Below are positions 21,650-33,707 of a stretch of DNA of 64,000 nt, in pieces (the stretch's first letter is position 1; each line of letters starts with the position of its first letter). The notes below the pieces were generated by a model. That model made no database searches. It was not told where the DNA came from and worked only from the letters and a program-made list of their open reading frames with translations. The DNA is from Prochilodus magdalenae (taxonomy: Eukaryota; Chordata; Actinopteri; Characiformes; Prochilodontidae), in assembly GCA_024036415.1 (NCBI GenBank), contig JAMWET010002917.1, forward strand, positions 1-64,000, written 5' to 3'. Position numbers and translations under genes: made by a program.

Positions 21650-21769
21650 GTGTATGTAGGAAACAACCAGTTTGCTGACCTGAGGGCATATCGGAAACCT
21701 AATGGGCAACCCCAGCTGCAGAAAGCTGTATTGGTTTCACTGCCCACTGTGGACTTTACAAATCCCTGA
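21650..21769 (+). pseudogene. Orphan third exon of a stefin-like cystatin gene
   Basis: After a CAG acceptor, 120 bases encode 39 residues plus stop, matching exon 3 of the two complete genes in length and content (VYVGNNQFADLRAY, then a GQPQLQKAVLVSLP segment). No exon 1 or exon 2 was found upstream. Its 3' flank (to about 22630, with AATAAA near 22620) matches the 3' UTR type of the other copies. Either a gene relic or the last exon of a gene whose front is missing. Confidence 0.7.
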
Positions 21770-22054
21770 TTGAGCTGTGAGAGAGGAGGAACATTCAGAC
21801 CCTTTAGTTTATGTAATTTAACACACATTCAATGCACAAACTCACTTTATATTACTGAAGGATTTTAACATTGCAGTTCCATCAGAATTTTTGGGAGGAA
21901 CTGAAGATTATCTGAAAAAAGCAGATTAAACCTTAACCTGCCAAACAGCTGATCACTTCTTACTGTAGACATCTCAGACCGGTAACTGCCAAAACGTCTT
22001 TACAACCAAGCACAAAAGTCATTAATCTGTAGTGTCTGAATACTTTTTCTAGCA

Positions 22055-22290
22055 AAACTGATCAAAATCTACACTGACTAAACTGATCAGTAACTAAACA
22101 GATGAATAAATTAACTGAACAAATTAATCACTATCTAAACTGATCAATAACTAAACTGATGAAAAATCAAACTGAACAAATTATTCACTAACTAAACTGA
22201 TCAATAACTAAACTGAAAAATATCTAAATTGATCAATAGCTGAACTGATCAATATCTAAAGTGATCAGCAACTAAACTGATCAATAAGTA
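22055..22290. repeat. Degenerate short tandem repeat (AACTGATCAATAACTAA type)
   Basis: Roughly 16-bp imperfect repeats built on ACTAAACTGATCAATA. In the related copy near 40545-40575 only about two units remain, so this array expanded or contracted after duplication. Confidence 0.7.
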
Positions 22291-23023
22291 AGGGGTGGGT
22301 TCAGGTCTGACCATTTGAATTAAGGTTGTTGTGTGTGAGGAAGTGGAGTTCTTCACTTCGAACACCAGGAGAGGAAAAAAGGAACCACAGGAGCCACCAG
22401 GAGAACAAGGCTGAGTGCTGGGGGGACAGCTGATCGATCATCAGAGAGAGGATCAATAAATTCAGATCCTTTTGTTCTTTAATATAAACTTACAGTGCAG
22501 AACTCCACTAACAGTGGTTCTGCTGCTGATGTTCCTCTTTTAGCTGGTTTAGACATTGGGTTTACTGTGATGTCACTGCTTGTAGCTCCTGCTGTTCTGG
22601 TTCTGATTATTGGAGCCCAAATAAAATAAATATACTCCCTGCAACCTCCGCCTCCAGTTCATGAAGGGTTAATGATCCTTATCTTCCTCTAGCAGCAGAT
22701 CATTTCCCTTTTTTGACTACAGAATTCCTAAACCAGAGGGAGTGGCATTCATGGATTATCCTTCTGTATATTAATGTTGAGGATTTATTAGGACAGGCTG
22801 AGCAAAGCTCCAAAATGCTCAGTGGAACGTCCACCAGGCTGTTAACAAGGGCTTCACTGTACTTGGGCAGGGTTTCCAGGTTCGTGACCAAGTGGGAACA
22901 AGCCGCTTTAATGCTTGTCCATCTCTCACTTTGAGGGCAACAGTTTCTCCGGTTACGGAGATGCTTACTCTAACTTAGATTAGCCACTCCTGCTAGGCTA
23001 GCTGCTAGCTGTAAAATGTGCAT

Positions 23024-23325
23024 ACAGTGCCCTCCATAATTATTGGCACCCCTGGTTAAGATGTGTTCTTTAGCTTCTCATAAATTGAGTTTTTTTCAAA
23101 ATAATATAGGACCACGATGGAAAAAAAGAGTAAAATCCAACCTTTAACCTTTAAGGGGGAAATAAAATCCCTGACTAAGAAATAATTATTCTTCATAAAA
23201 TCACCTGTTCCACAATTATTGGCACCCCTAACAATTCTTAGGAAATAAATTTAATAAAAGTATTTCTGTCACTTCTACAGTAGTGTATGAAGTTGATCAG
23301 AGTATTTAGGAACATTTAATTAGTA
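23024..23325 (+). mobile_element. Tc1-like 5' end fragment
   Basis: Starts with the terminal inverted repeat CAGTGCCCTCCATAATTATT and continues through the inner sequence seen in reverse at 55841-56106, including a second TTATTGGCACCCCTAA. It ends before any transposase coding sequence. Confidence 0.8.
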
Positions 23326-24089
23326 ATTAGGAGTTGCTTTACAGCAAAATGCGATATCTGGAGTAGTGCCATACCAGGTAACATGAAAAAGCCTTTTAGT
23401 TTAGCACATATGTATCAGTGTTCTATCCCCTGTATAAACCACTCACCTCTTTCATCTACCTCTACTAATATTAACTGTATATGTGGATAAACAGAGCTAT
23501 TCTGGTGTTCAGTGCTGTATATATTTATTGTTCATTGTGTATTTTGTATTTAAATAGTCAAGGGACTACACACTTAAGACCCTCACTCACCTTCACACCT
23601 GTGTACATATGTTTTGACTATAAATATGATTTGATTAGATGGACATGTTTATACATACCAGGAACATCATGAACAAATGTGTTTGATTGAGAAGTTGGCA
23701 CATGCACTGTTTATCTAAATAAAGCCAGTCATAACCTGAATCTGAAACATGAGGAAATATAAAGTAATGCAGGATATTCAAGAATTCCAAATGTTTATGT
23801 CACTAAACAATACATGCTGTCAGACCAAAAACCAGGATGAAACCAGTTTCTAGAACCATCAACTGCAGTTAGAAGGAATTTATAGATAATGAAAAGTGAG
23901 CACTCTCCAAACATGAATCTGGAACAGGATCAGTCATTCACTACAGAAAGAGCCCTTTGTAACAGTCAGTCTCCACCCTTCAATTAATTAAGCAGCCCCA
24001 GCAGCTGCAGGGAAGTCCAACTTGACAATGTATATACTGTACATGCTTAGGTACGAGCCAGAACTTATGCACTCAGGATAATTAGTTAA

Positions 24090-24660
24090 CCCTGATTCAG
24101 CAGTACATCGACAAGAACCCACCAGTAGTGCCTTCCTCTACACTGCCAAGCACAGTTGTGTCACAGTTACCGCTACTGTCCAGCTGTGATGTCAGGAGAC
24201 TTCACATTTGCCACTGTGCCGAGTATAGATTGGATAGAATATATATTGGCAGGCAGATACATACCACCTCCTTCTCACTGGGCCTAGCTGAGCTTTGGCA
24301 TCACATCAAGTGGTGCAATGCTACTTCTGATACCAGTGTGGCATCAGGCTCATATATGATGTGGAAAGCACTGCACATGGTGGTCAACTTCATCTCAGGC
24401 CCTCTGACACCAGTGTCGTCAGAAATCTCAGCTTCATCGGCAATCTTATCGATTCTCCATTTATCATGTCCCTCCAGATTTCTGGTCACTCACTCTGGTC
24501 ATACCACCTACAGGGCTGTGGTCAATGCCACTAGGCAGCGCTTTTGTTTCAGCGGCAAATCTACAAGCACCCACCATTAGTGATTTCCTCTACACTGCCA
24601 AGCACAGCTGTGTCACAGTGACTGCCACCATCCAGCTGTAATGTAGGTTGACCATTTGAC
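24090..24660. repeat. Duplicated intergenic segment, family also at 30.4 kb and 37.5 kb
   Basis: A block containing CCTCTACACTGCCAAGCACAG and CTGCCACCATCCAGCTG is found twice here (about 24110 and 24565) and again near 30475 and 37535. It is part of the cluster duplication. The 150-codon open frame at 24128 has no family motif and is not called as a gene. Confidence 0.6.
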
Positions 24661-26633
24661 ACCATGTGTAGAGTATAGAACCCAGGCGTCTTCGCCGACA
24701 AAGCATGGCTGGCAGATATATGCCATATTCCTCTTGCTTGGCTGCATCTGGGCTTTGGTGTCATTCTGGCACAATCCCATGTTTGACACCAATGTAGCAT
24801 TATGCTCATATATGACTTGGAAGTAATAACACATATAGACAAAAGCACTTTCATTTTGAACCAGCACTTTAACAGGCAGAAAGAAATACCCGACCCAGTG
24901 CAACTCTAACACAAAACACAGACGAGGTAACACAGGAAGACAACATACAGGGAGGACAGACACTTCTAAACACTGAACTGGGCCAAACTGACCCAAAAGA
25001 TAATAGGAGGGTTAAGAGTAAATAATTGATTTTTTTTCCCCAGGAAATATTTCTGAGAGCATTAGATATAATATAATCCACTAATACAATGAAGGAAAAA
25101 AGTTCATGAAGGAGTTAAAAACTTGATTATAAGTCACAGAGAAAATAGAACCCCTAGCAAGCACCTGGAAGGCCTGATCAGCACTGTTCCCACTGGGCCA
25201 ATGAAACCAGTGATCACTGTAAGGGATTTATCACAGTGAAGGACCCTGAACATAAGTACCTGCAGCTAGAACCCTACAGTGATGATCTATCAGTGAGATT
25301 CAGTGTCTGTGAGGCAGAAAAAAAATCTTTGATTAGTCTGGAATTAAAGAGTAGGATCATTGTAGGGGTCAGCAGGGTGCAGGCAAAGCTTTCTCACAGT
25401 ATATGGCAGGAAGAAACTTCATGGTAGGTTAACTGGTCAGCAATGCAGGCAAACAATGGCACCCAGCCAAAGCAGATGAAGCAGTAACATCAGACCGCAT
25501 GGGATGGGTAGTAGCTCTACATTAGACCACAGGGTTTGGGTAATAGCTCATTGGAAAGCTGTAGTGTTAGCTTTAGGGAATGACATTCACACCACTGCGA
25601 GGGCTCTGCTGCAGAACTTGAGGATGCATTAACTCTCTCAGAAACATCTGGAACTTCTTACTTATTTTTAGTTTGAATTGTGGAATAGTTAGAAGTGTTT
25701 TAAAGGTAGTTGTTTAAGAACATATGAATTAATTCTGTAGATTGATTGCTAATAGTTTAATAACCAGATAATAAGAAGAGGGAAATGCTAAATAGCACAG
25801 ACTGTAAGCTCCGTTGTTCTTGTTGAACATCTAAACCCAGTCTGTCTGGGTGGGACATTGATGGACATGTTCATACGTACCAGGAAAATCATGAACTGTT
25901 TTAAATCATGAAATGTGTTTGACTGAAGAGTTGGCACATGCCCTGTTTATCTAAATAAAGTCAATAATAACCTGAATCTGAAACATGAGGAAATACAAGT
26001 AATGCAGGAAATTAAGAATTCAAAATATTTATTTCACTAAACAATACGTGTGATAAGACAAAGAACAAGGATGGAACCAGTTACTACAACCATCAACTGC
26101 GGTTAGATATATAGCATATATACATAATAAAAACTGAGCACTCTCCAAACATGATTCTGGAACAAGATCAGTCATTCACTACAGAAAGAGCCCTTTGTAA
26201 CAGTCAGTGTCCACCTTTCATTTAATGTCCAGTCAGAACTTCCACTGAGTGAAGGTTACTAATGTGTTATGAAATGTTTGTGTGGAGATCAGATAGGAGA
26301 TAATCCACCTGTATAAGGAAGGAGAAAGATCAGTTGAGGAAACAGAACATTCCAAACTCAAGGTTTAAACAACTGATTAAACACTGCAGAGGAAATAGGA
26401 GCCATAGCAACCACCTGGAAGAGCGGGTAGACCCATCAAGGTCCACTCCTGCTTCAGATCTGAGAACATCCACAGGTATTTTTTGTCCATCCTTCCACTG
26501 TGAGAAGACACCTCAACACTATGGAGGTCTGAAAGGAGGTGTAGCTGTTCAGGAAGCTCCTCGCTGTGTAAACATTATCTTGATCTGACGTGATTCATTC
26601 CATCTGAGTGATCAGGTGATCCTGACAGGACAG

Positions 26634-26641
26634 TATAAATA
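26634..26641 (+). promoter_or_regulatory. TATA box of cystatin gene 1
   Basis: TATAAATA lies 82 bp before the start codon. The same motif in the same context lies at 32698-32705 and 40093-40100 before the other two copies. The transcription start is inferred about 30 bp downstream. Confidence 0.75.
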
Positions 26642-26722
26642 GAGCTGAAGTGCAGCATGTTTAACACAGACGCTCAGCTCATCTACACTGAGATACCTCC
26701 TTCTGAACAGACCTGAAGAACC

Positions 26723-27631
26723 ATGCGCTGCTCCATCCTGTGTGGTCTGCTCTTCCTCTTCCTGGGTTTGGATGTGTGTTCTTCTGCAATACCTGGAGGG
26801 TGGTCTGGTTGGAAGGATGTTGGTCAAAATGAAGTGGACATCTGTACGAAGGTGAATGAGATGTTCTTCACATTTCCACCTTATCCTGATAGCCTGTGTG
26901 CAGTCTGTACTGGTGGGTGAACCCGGTCTGAATGGTGTTAGTCACTGTGAGGATACCGACTTAATCTTCAGAGTACAGATCAGACTTTCTAGATTCATTC
27001 TATTTGAATGTAGAAATTAAACATGTGTGTAAGATTCATGACTGAGAGTCCACCAGCGTCCAGTGGAGACATGCAGACTGTTAATAAATATCTGATTAGA
27101 ATTTAATAAATGTAATATAGGATTAAGAACAACATTCAGCCAGTAGTAAACATGAGCTCATATTTAGCTCCACCTTTCATTTAGTTGTATTCTAGTTCAG
27201 CTGTAAACCTGTGTGGATCTGCTTTTCACTTCTTCCTCCTGCTGACTTTACTTTTTAGATCAAACCTGAAGTTGAGGGGATGACCAACAAGAAATTCCGC
27301 GTTTACGAGCCCCTGAATTACCGGACACAGATCGTCAATGGAGTGAATTATGAGTTCAAGGTACATCATTCACACAGCAGTTCAGTATGTCTTTCTGCTG
27401 AACACCATCAGTGTTAGTTTCATGTTGTAACAGAATATATGATCGCTCTTTTCCTCTCTCTCTCTTTCTCTCTACCCCTCCCCTCTCTCCCTCTCTCAAT
27501 GTCTCTCTCAGGTGTTTGTAGGACGGAACCAGTATGCTGAACTGAAGGTCTACCATCAGCCTTATGGGCAGCCCGAGCTGCAGAAAGCTGTACTGGTTTC
27601 ACTGCCAGATGTGGACGTACAAACTCCCTGA
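26723..27631 (+). CDS. Stefin-type cystatin with signal peptide, gene 1
   Basis: Three exons, 26723-26851, 27259-27360 and 27512-27631, joined in phase 0 with GT-AG introns, encode 116 residues. Residues 1 to about 22 form a hydrophobic signal peptide (MRCSILCGLLFLFLGL core). The mature part starts IPGGWS, comparable to the N-terminal trunk of stefin A. Exon 2 is 34 codons, as I recall for stefin genes, and ends with the papain-binding motif QIVNG. Exon 3 carries the last strands (VFVGRNQYAELKVY). The family inhibits papain-like cysteine proteases such as cathepsins, and stefins are usually cytosolic, so the signal peptide suggests a secreted form. The second binding loop, LP in stefins, is changed (HQPYGQ). 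A TATA box is upstream and AATAAA lies at 27837. Sister gene at 32787. Confidence 0.85.
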
Positions 27632-27866
27632 TCGGAGTAACTGAACCAGCAGGACTCCTACAGAGCAAGGAGGAACATTCAGACCCTTTAGTTCTTTAAG
27701 ACTTTCAGACTTGTTCTCCTGGTGATTCCTTTATTGGTGTGGTGGGGGTTCCTCTTTTAGCAGAGTTAGACTTTGGGTTAACTTTGATGTCACTGCTTTT
27801 AGCTCCTGCTGTTTTGGTTCTGATTATTGTATCCCAAATAAACTCATTTACTGCCTGTAGCAATAT

Positions 27867-27897
27867 GTGTGTGCTGTGTGTGTGTGTGTGTGTGTAG
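27867..27897. repeat. (TG)n microsatellite
   Basis: A run of TG dinucleotides just past the cystatin gene 1 poly(A) signal. The duplicate copy near 33944-33968 is shorter. Confidence 0.9.
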
Positions 27898-28829
27898 CAC
27901 CCCTTTCCCTAGCACCAGTGTTAGTTAAGACCTAGAGGAGGAGGCTATGGGTTTGAAGTATTAGAAGACGACAAGGGTTAGCACTACAGAGGGAGAAACT
28001 ACTCAATCTATCACAAAGGACTGAAACATATTCCTTTCTAAAGAATGAGACCAGACACGGAAATAAAAAAACAGCTGTTTTTCACTGTTCTTTTTGAGTC
28101 CCAAAGTAATTAAATGTATGCCAAATAAACCAAAACAAAATAAAGGATAACAGAAAATGAATAAATCAGCAGTTAAAATACTGTAGTTGAACTACTCCTC
28201 AACTACACCGTAAAATGCTTGACCCAAAATACACCATACAGGAGTTTCCAGAAATCTTTCAGCCAATGCTGTAACAATATAGTTGTGGATAATCAAAACA
28301 TTAATATAAACATTCAGATCCCTCCAGCTACTCAATAGCCATTAAATTGCAACATGCATTAAGTTCTAAACCTGGGGTTTTCTCCGAGCAGCGTGACAAC
28401 AAAGTCAGTAGAGACTTCATCAGAGACCCTACACAGATCCTTGGCTGCTGTTGGGTCTATCTGACCTAGTCCTCCAAACTCTCGAGATCCTTAGGAGCAC
28501 TACTGAACAGTCCACGTCATAAGCGCTGTCATTGTCAAGCGCGTAGATCAAACACTAACTCGTATTAGCCAGCGAGCTACAGTCATTGCACTGCTACATC
28601 CAAGTTAACAGCTACCGCAAACTGATTTTATACACAAAGCAAACAAAAAAAAAAAACAACACGCTAAGAACTCTTTTGTCAACTATCTGTAAAGCACTCT
28701 TTTGTCTACTATCTGTAAAGCACTACTTTGTAAACTGTCTGTAAAGCACCTTAAGCTCCCAGCGGTGCTCTATATTATTATTACTATGTAACCTATTCCA
28801 GATAAAATATTGTATTAGATTTGTTTATT

Positions 28830-29185
28830 TGAAAAATCACTAATGACGCCTCCAGAAGACTGCTTTTTGAACCAGGCTTACTGTGCATTTCATCCCAGCC
28901 AACGCTCGCCAGTCCTTCTATAGGTCACTGGAGGTCATACCATGGTGGCTAATTCGAATAAGGTGGCACTCATTACGGTCAGTCAAGAGTGGTTTTCGCC
29001 CTCTGCCAGTTTGTAGCTGTGTTGTCCTGTGTGTTTGCCGTTTGACCTCGCCCCTCACTGTATCTGCCAGTAAAGCTAGAACCCAAGCTTCTGTTCCTTA
29101 CTAAGAACCTGCTGCACATGTCGAGTTGCTGTTATAATAAGAAACTGGAGTGGTCTCTTATTTATTTCCAGAGCGGTATATTGCA
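28830..29185. mobile_element. Non-autonomous DNA-transposon remnant
   Basis: Ends with GTGGTCTCTTATTTATTTCC near 29152. It matches in reverse the block at 60290-60660, which begins CTCTGGAAATAAGAGACCAC. The shared interior includes CACTAATGACGCCTCCAGAAG. Superfamily not assigned. Confidence 0.6.
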
Positions 29186-29880
29186 CAGTGCAAAGACTGT
29201 GATGGATACACAAATAAACAATATGTGCATAAACAGTACGGCGTGCAAACTGTGTAGAGCACTATCTGTATGTCAGAATGTAGACTACTAGAACTGAGGT
29301 GCAGTGAGCATATGCAGATTGCAAAAATGGTCTAGGGTCAGAGTACAGGTAGGAGAGTACTGTGTGTTGAGGTAGCAAAGTGAGCAGTTAAGTAAGTGGT
29401 TGTAAACAGTAGAAGATATATAAAGTGTAGAGTGCAGGAAGGAGAATAGCAGTTCAGTGTTCAGGTGTACAGCTAACCCGTATAGTAGAGATGTACAGCA
29501 TATAGATATACAGTTTACTGAACAGATGTAGCGTATATAGATTAATTAATTTAGAAGTACTATATATAAAATGCAACTATGATGTTCAAGTATACAGGTT
29601 AGCTAAAGTCTATAGTGTTGTAGTCATGTTGTGGTAGTCCTGTGGGATAGTGGAGACAGTGTGTATGGGCTGGGGTGATCAGAACAAGATCAGTACAGTC
29701 TATAGTGTTGTAGTCATGTTCTGGTAGTCCACTGGGCTAGTGGAGCTAGTGTGTATGGGCTGGGGTGATCAGGACTAGATCAGTACAGTCTATAGTGCTG
29801 TAGTGTAATATAATGTTACACTTGTAGTCCTGTTCTTGAGCGCTGTTTGGCCTTCTTGACAATGTGAGGTGTTTAGGATC
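29186..29880 (-). mobile_element. Repeat-derived DNA ending in a LINE fragment
   Basis: At about 29810-29880 the minus strand reads WILNTSHIVKKAK, part of the LINE C-terminal region also seen at 18985. Within 29600-29800 a roughly 90-bp block (TCTATAGTGTTGTAGTCATG) is tandemly duplicated. The rest is repeat-like but not identified. Confidence 0.5.
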
Positions 29881-30637
29881 CAATCATAGCTTATATTTTA
29901 GATACTGCTGTATGTGTGGATAAACAGGACTACACACCTGTGTAAATATGATGTGACTGTAAACATGATTTGATTTGATTACATGGACATGTTCATACAT
30001 ACCAGGAACATCATGAACAAATGTGTTTGATTAAGGAGTTGGCACATGCACTGTTTATCTAAATAAAGTCAATCATAACCTAAATCTAAAACATGAGGAA
30101 ATGTCAGTACGGCAGGATTTTCAAGAAAATTAAAAATATTTACATCACTAAACGATACGTATTGTGAGACCAAGAACGAGGACAGTTACTAAAACCATCA
30201 GCTGGAGTTAGATGGCATATATAGATAATGAAAAGTGAGCACTCTCTAAACATGATTCTGGAACAGGATCAGTCATTCACTACAGAAAGAACCCTTTGTA
30301 ACAGTCCCTATCCACCCTTCATTTAATTAAGCAGCCCCAGCAGCTGCAATGAAGTCCAACTCGAGAATGTATACACATGATTAGGTACGAGTTGAAACTC
30401 ATGCATTCAGGATGATAATGAGTTCACTCTCACTGCAAGTCACACAAGCACACTCTCACAAGCACCCACCAGTGGTACTTTCCTCTACACTCAGCTAAGC
30501 ACAGCTGTGTCACAGTAACTGCCACCATCCAGCTGTGATGTGAGGAGACCACTTGACACTGTGCAGAGTCTAGAAGCCAGGCGTCTTTATCGTTGAAGCA
30601 TGGCAGGCAGATACATGGCATCTCCCTCTCGCACAGT

Positions 30638-31525
30638 TTGGGCAGTAGCTTAGCATCAGACCACACAGTTTTGAGCAATAGCTTAGCATCAGATCACACA
30701 GTTTGGGCAGTACATCCACATAAGACCACACAGCTTGGGCAAGTCCTCTACATCAGACCGCACAATTTGGGCAGTAGCTCAACATTAGACCACACAGTTT
30801 GGGTAGTAGCACAGCATCAGACCACACAGTTTAAACTGTAGCTTTGCATCAGACCGCACAGTTTGGGCAGTAGCTCAGCATCAGACCACACAGTTTTGGG
30901 CAGTAGCTCTGCATCAGACTGCACAGTTTGGGAAGTAGCTCTGCATCAGGCCACATAGTTTTGGGCAGTAGCTCAGTGCTAGACCACACAGTTTGGGCAG
31001 TGGCTCTGCATCAGACCACACAGTTTGGGCAGTAGCTCTGCATCAGACTGCACAGTTTGGGCAGTAGCTCAGCATCAGGCCACACAGTTTAGGCAGTAGC
31101 TCTGCATCAGACCGCACAGTTTGGGCAGTAGCTCAGCATCAGACCACACAGTTTTGGGCAGTAGCTCTGCATCAGACTGCACAGTTTGGGCAGTAGCTCT
31201 GCATCAGGCGACACAGTTTAGGCAGTAGCTCACCATCAGACCACACAGTTTTGGGCAGTAGCTCTGCATCAGACTGCACAGTTTGGGCAGTAGCTCTGCA
31301 TCAGGCGACACAGTTTAGGCAGTAGCTCAGCATCAGACCACACAGTTTTGGGCTGTAGCGTAGCATCAGACCACACAGTTTTGGCAGTAGCTCTGCATCA
31401 GACCACACAGTTTTGGCAGTAGCTCAGCATCAGACCACACAGTTTTGGCAGTAACTCAGCATCAGACCACACAGTTTTGGCAGTAGCTCTGTATTAGACC
31501 ACACAGTTTGGGCAGTAGCACAGCT
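30638..31525. repeat. 32-bp minisatellite, copy 1
   Basis: About 27 imperfect units of CAGTAGCTCTGCATCAGACC followed by ACACAGTTTGGG, unit length 31-34 bp. The flanks match those of the shorter array at 37690-38335, so both derive from one duplicated block. Open frames through it are incidental. Confidence 0.95.
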
Positions 31526-32697
31526 CTGACAAAGAAAACTGACCATTAGCTATGACAGAAGAACCGAGAGCACTTTATTAGTGGTGTTTGCCTGGGAAAG
31601 CTCTAGTGTTAGCTTTAAGCAACGACATTCACACCACTGCAAGGGCTCTGCTGCGAGAGTCGAGGATGCGCTAGCTCTCTCAGAGACATCCGGAGCCCCT
31701 AACTTACTCATAGATTTAATTTTGGAATAATTTGAGCGACTTCCAAGCTATCTGCTGGTGAGTTCCCCACCTGGACATGTCTTGATGCTCTTTGTTTATG
31801 AACATATGAATTAGTTCTGTAGATCGATTGCTTATAATTTAGTAACCAGATAATAAGAAGCAGAGAATACTAAATAGCACAGACTGTAAGCTCCAGTGTT
31901 CTTGTTGAACATCTAAATGGATTGATGGACATGTTCATACGAACCAGGAACATCACTAACAAATGTGTTTGACTGAAGAGTTGGCACATGCACTGTTTAT
32001 CTAAATAAAGTCAGTCATAACCTGAATTTGAAACATGAGGAAATACAAGCAATGCAGGAAATTAAGAATTAAAAACATTTATACTATTAAACAACACGTG
32101 TGATAAGACAAAGAACAAGGATGGAACCAGTTACTACAAACATCAACTGCGGTTAGATATATAGCATATATAGATAATAAACACTGAGCACTCTCCAAAC
32201 ATGATTCTGGAACAGGGTCAGTCATTCACTACAGAAAGAGCCCTTTGTAACAGTCAGAGTCCACCTTTCATTTAACGTCCAGTCAGAACTTCCACTGTGA
32301 ATGTTACTGATGTGTTTTGAGATGATTGTGTGAAGATCAGATAGGAGATGATCCACCTGTATAAGGCAGGAGAAAGATCAGGTGAAAAAACAGAATCTGT
32401 GCAGAGGAAAATGGAGACCTAGCAACAACCTGGAAGACCTGGTAGACCCACCAAGACCTTCAGATAAACAGCACTATCATCTCTGAGAAAGAGAACAACA
32501 TCAAGGTCCACTCCTGTTTTAGAACTGAGAACATCCACAGGTGTTTCTGTCCATCCTTCCACTGTGAGAAGACACCTCAACACTATAGAGGTCTGAAAGG
32601 AGGTGTAGCTGCTCAGGAAGCTCCTCGCTGTGTAAACATTATCTTGATCTGACGTGATTCATTCCATCTGAGTGATCAGGTGATCCTGACAGGACAG

Positions 32698-32705
32698 TAT
32701 AAATA
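32698..32705 (+). promoter_or_regulatory. TATA box of cystatin gene 2
   Basis: TATAAATA in the same context as the gene 1 promoter, 82 bp before the ATG. Confidence 0.75.
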
Positions 32706-32786
32706 GAGCTGAAGTGCAGCATGTTTAACACAGACGCTCAGCTCATCTACACTGAGATACCTCCTTCTGAACAGACCTGAAGAACC

Positions 32787-33707
32787 ATGCGCTGCTCCAT
32801 CCTGTGTGGTCTGCTCCTCCTCTTCCTGGGTTTGGATGTGTGTTCTTCTGCAATACTTGGAGGGTGGTCTGGTTGGAAGGATGTTGGTCAAAATGAAGTG
32901 GACATCTGTATGAAGGTGAATGAGACGTTCTTCACATTTCCACCTTATCCTGATAGCCTGTGTGCAGTCTGTACTGGTGGGTGAAACCGGTCTGAATGGT
33001 GTTAGTCAATGTGAGGATACTGACTTAATCTTCAGAGTACAGATCAGATTTTCTAGATTCATTCTATTTGAATGTAGAAATGAAACATGTGTGTAAGATT
33101 CATGACTGAGAGTCCACCAGCGTCCAGTGGAGACATGCAGACTGTTATTAAATATCTGATTAGAATTTAAACACACGTCTTCAGAATGTAATAAAGGATT
33201 AAGAACAATATTCAGCCAGTAGTAAACATGAGCTCATATTTAGCTCCACCTTTCATTTAGTTGTATTCTAGTTCAGCTGTAAACCTGTCTGGATCTGCTT
33301 TTCACTTCTTCCTCCTGCTGACTTTACTTTTCAGATCAAACCTGAAGTTGAGGGGATGACCAACAAGAAATTCCCCGTTTACGAGCCCCTGAATTACCGG
33401 ACACAGATCGTCAATGGAGTGAATTATGAGTTCAAGGTACATCATTCACACAGCAGTTCAGTATGTCTTTCTGCTGAACACCATCAGTGTTAGTTTCATG
33501 TTGTAACAGAATATATGATCGCTCTTTTCCTCTCTCTCTCTTTCTCTCTACCCCTCCCCTCTCTCCCTCTCTCAATGTCTCTCTCAGGTGTTTGTAGGAC
33601 GGAACCAGTATGCTGAACTGAAGGTGTACCATAAGGCTTACGGGCAACCTGAGCTGCAGAAAGCTGTACTGGTTTCACTGCCAGATGTGGACATGCAAAT
33701 TCCCTGA
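32787..33707 (+). CDS. Stefin-type cystatin with signal peptide, gene 2
   Basis: Exons 32787-32915, 33335-33436 and 33588-33707, the same lengths (129, 102, 120) and phases as gene 1, encode 116 residues. Differences from gene 1 include L for F in the signal core, ILGGWS for IPGGWS at the mature N terminus, M for T before the first intron, KKFPVY for KKFRVY, and HKAYGQ for HQPYGQ in the second loop. The QIVNG motif is unchanged. Polyadenylation signal AATAAA at 33913. Intact frames in both copies argue that both are expressed; secretion is inferred from the signal peptide. Confidence 0.85.

Larger units (their letters stand above)
25870..28800. repeat. Segmental duplication containing cystatin gene 1
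   Basis: Nearly collinear with about 31920-34860. Shared parts include the block near 25930 with GTTTATCTAAATAAAGTCA, the promoter, all exons and introns, the 3' UTR, the (TG)n tract near 27867 and the distal flank to the GTAAAGCACC repeats near 28740. Confidence 0.85.

Noticed and set aside
21413..21709. Arg-Glu-rich protein frames on the minus strand
   Set aside because: They are translations of the CT microsatellite.
24128..24580. 150-codon open frame
   Set aside because: No recognisable domain or splice context, and its sequence is part of a block repeated at 24.6, 30.5 and 37.5 kb where the frame is not kept.
26852..26920. Cystatin exon 1 continuing to the stop at 26920
   Set aside because: Alignment to the stefin fold needs exon 1 to end at the donor before GTGAAT, which joins in frame to exon 2. 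The read-through residues have no stefin counterpart.
30638..31525. CRISPR-like array of short repeats
   Set aside because: The units are directly adjacent, degenerate and vary in length with no unique spacers, in a vertebrate genome. This is a minisatellite.
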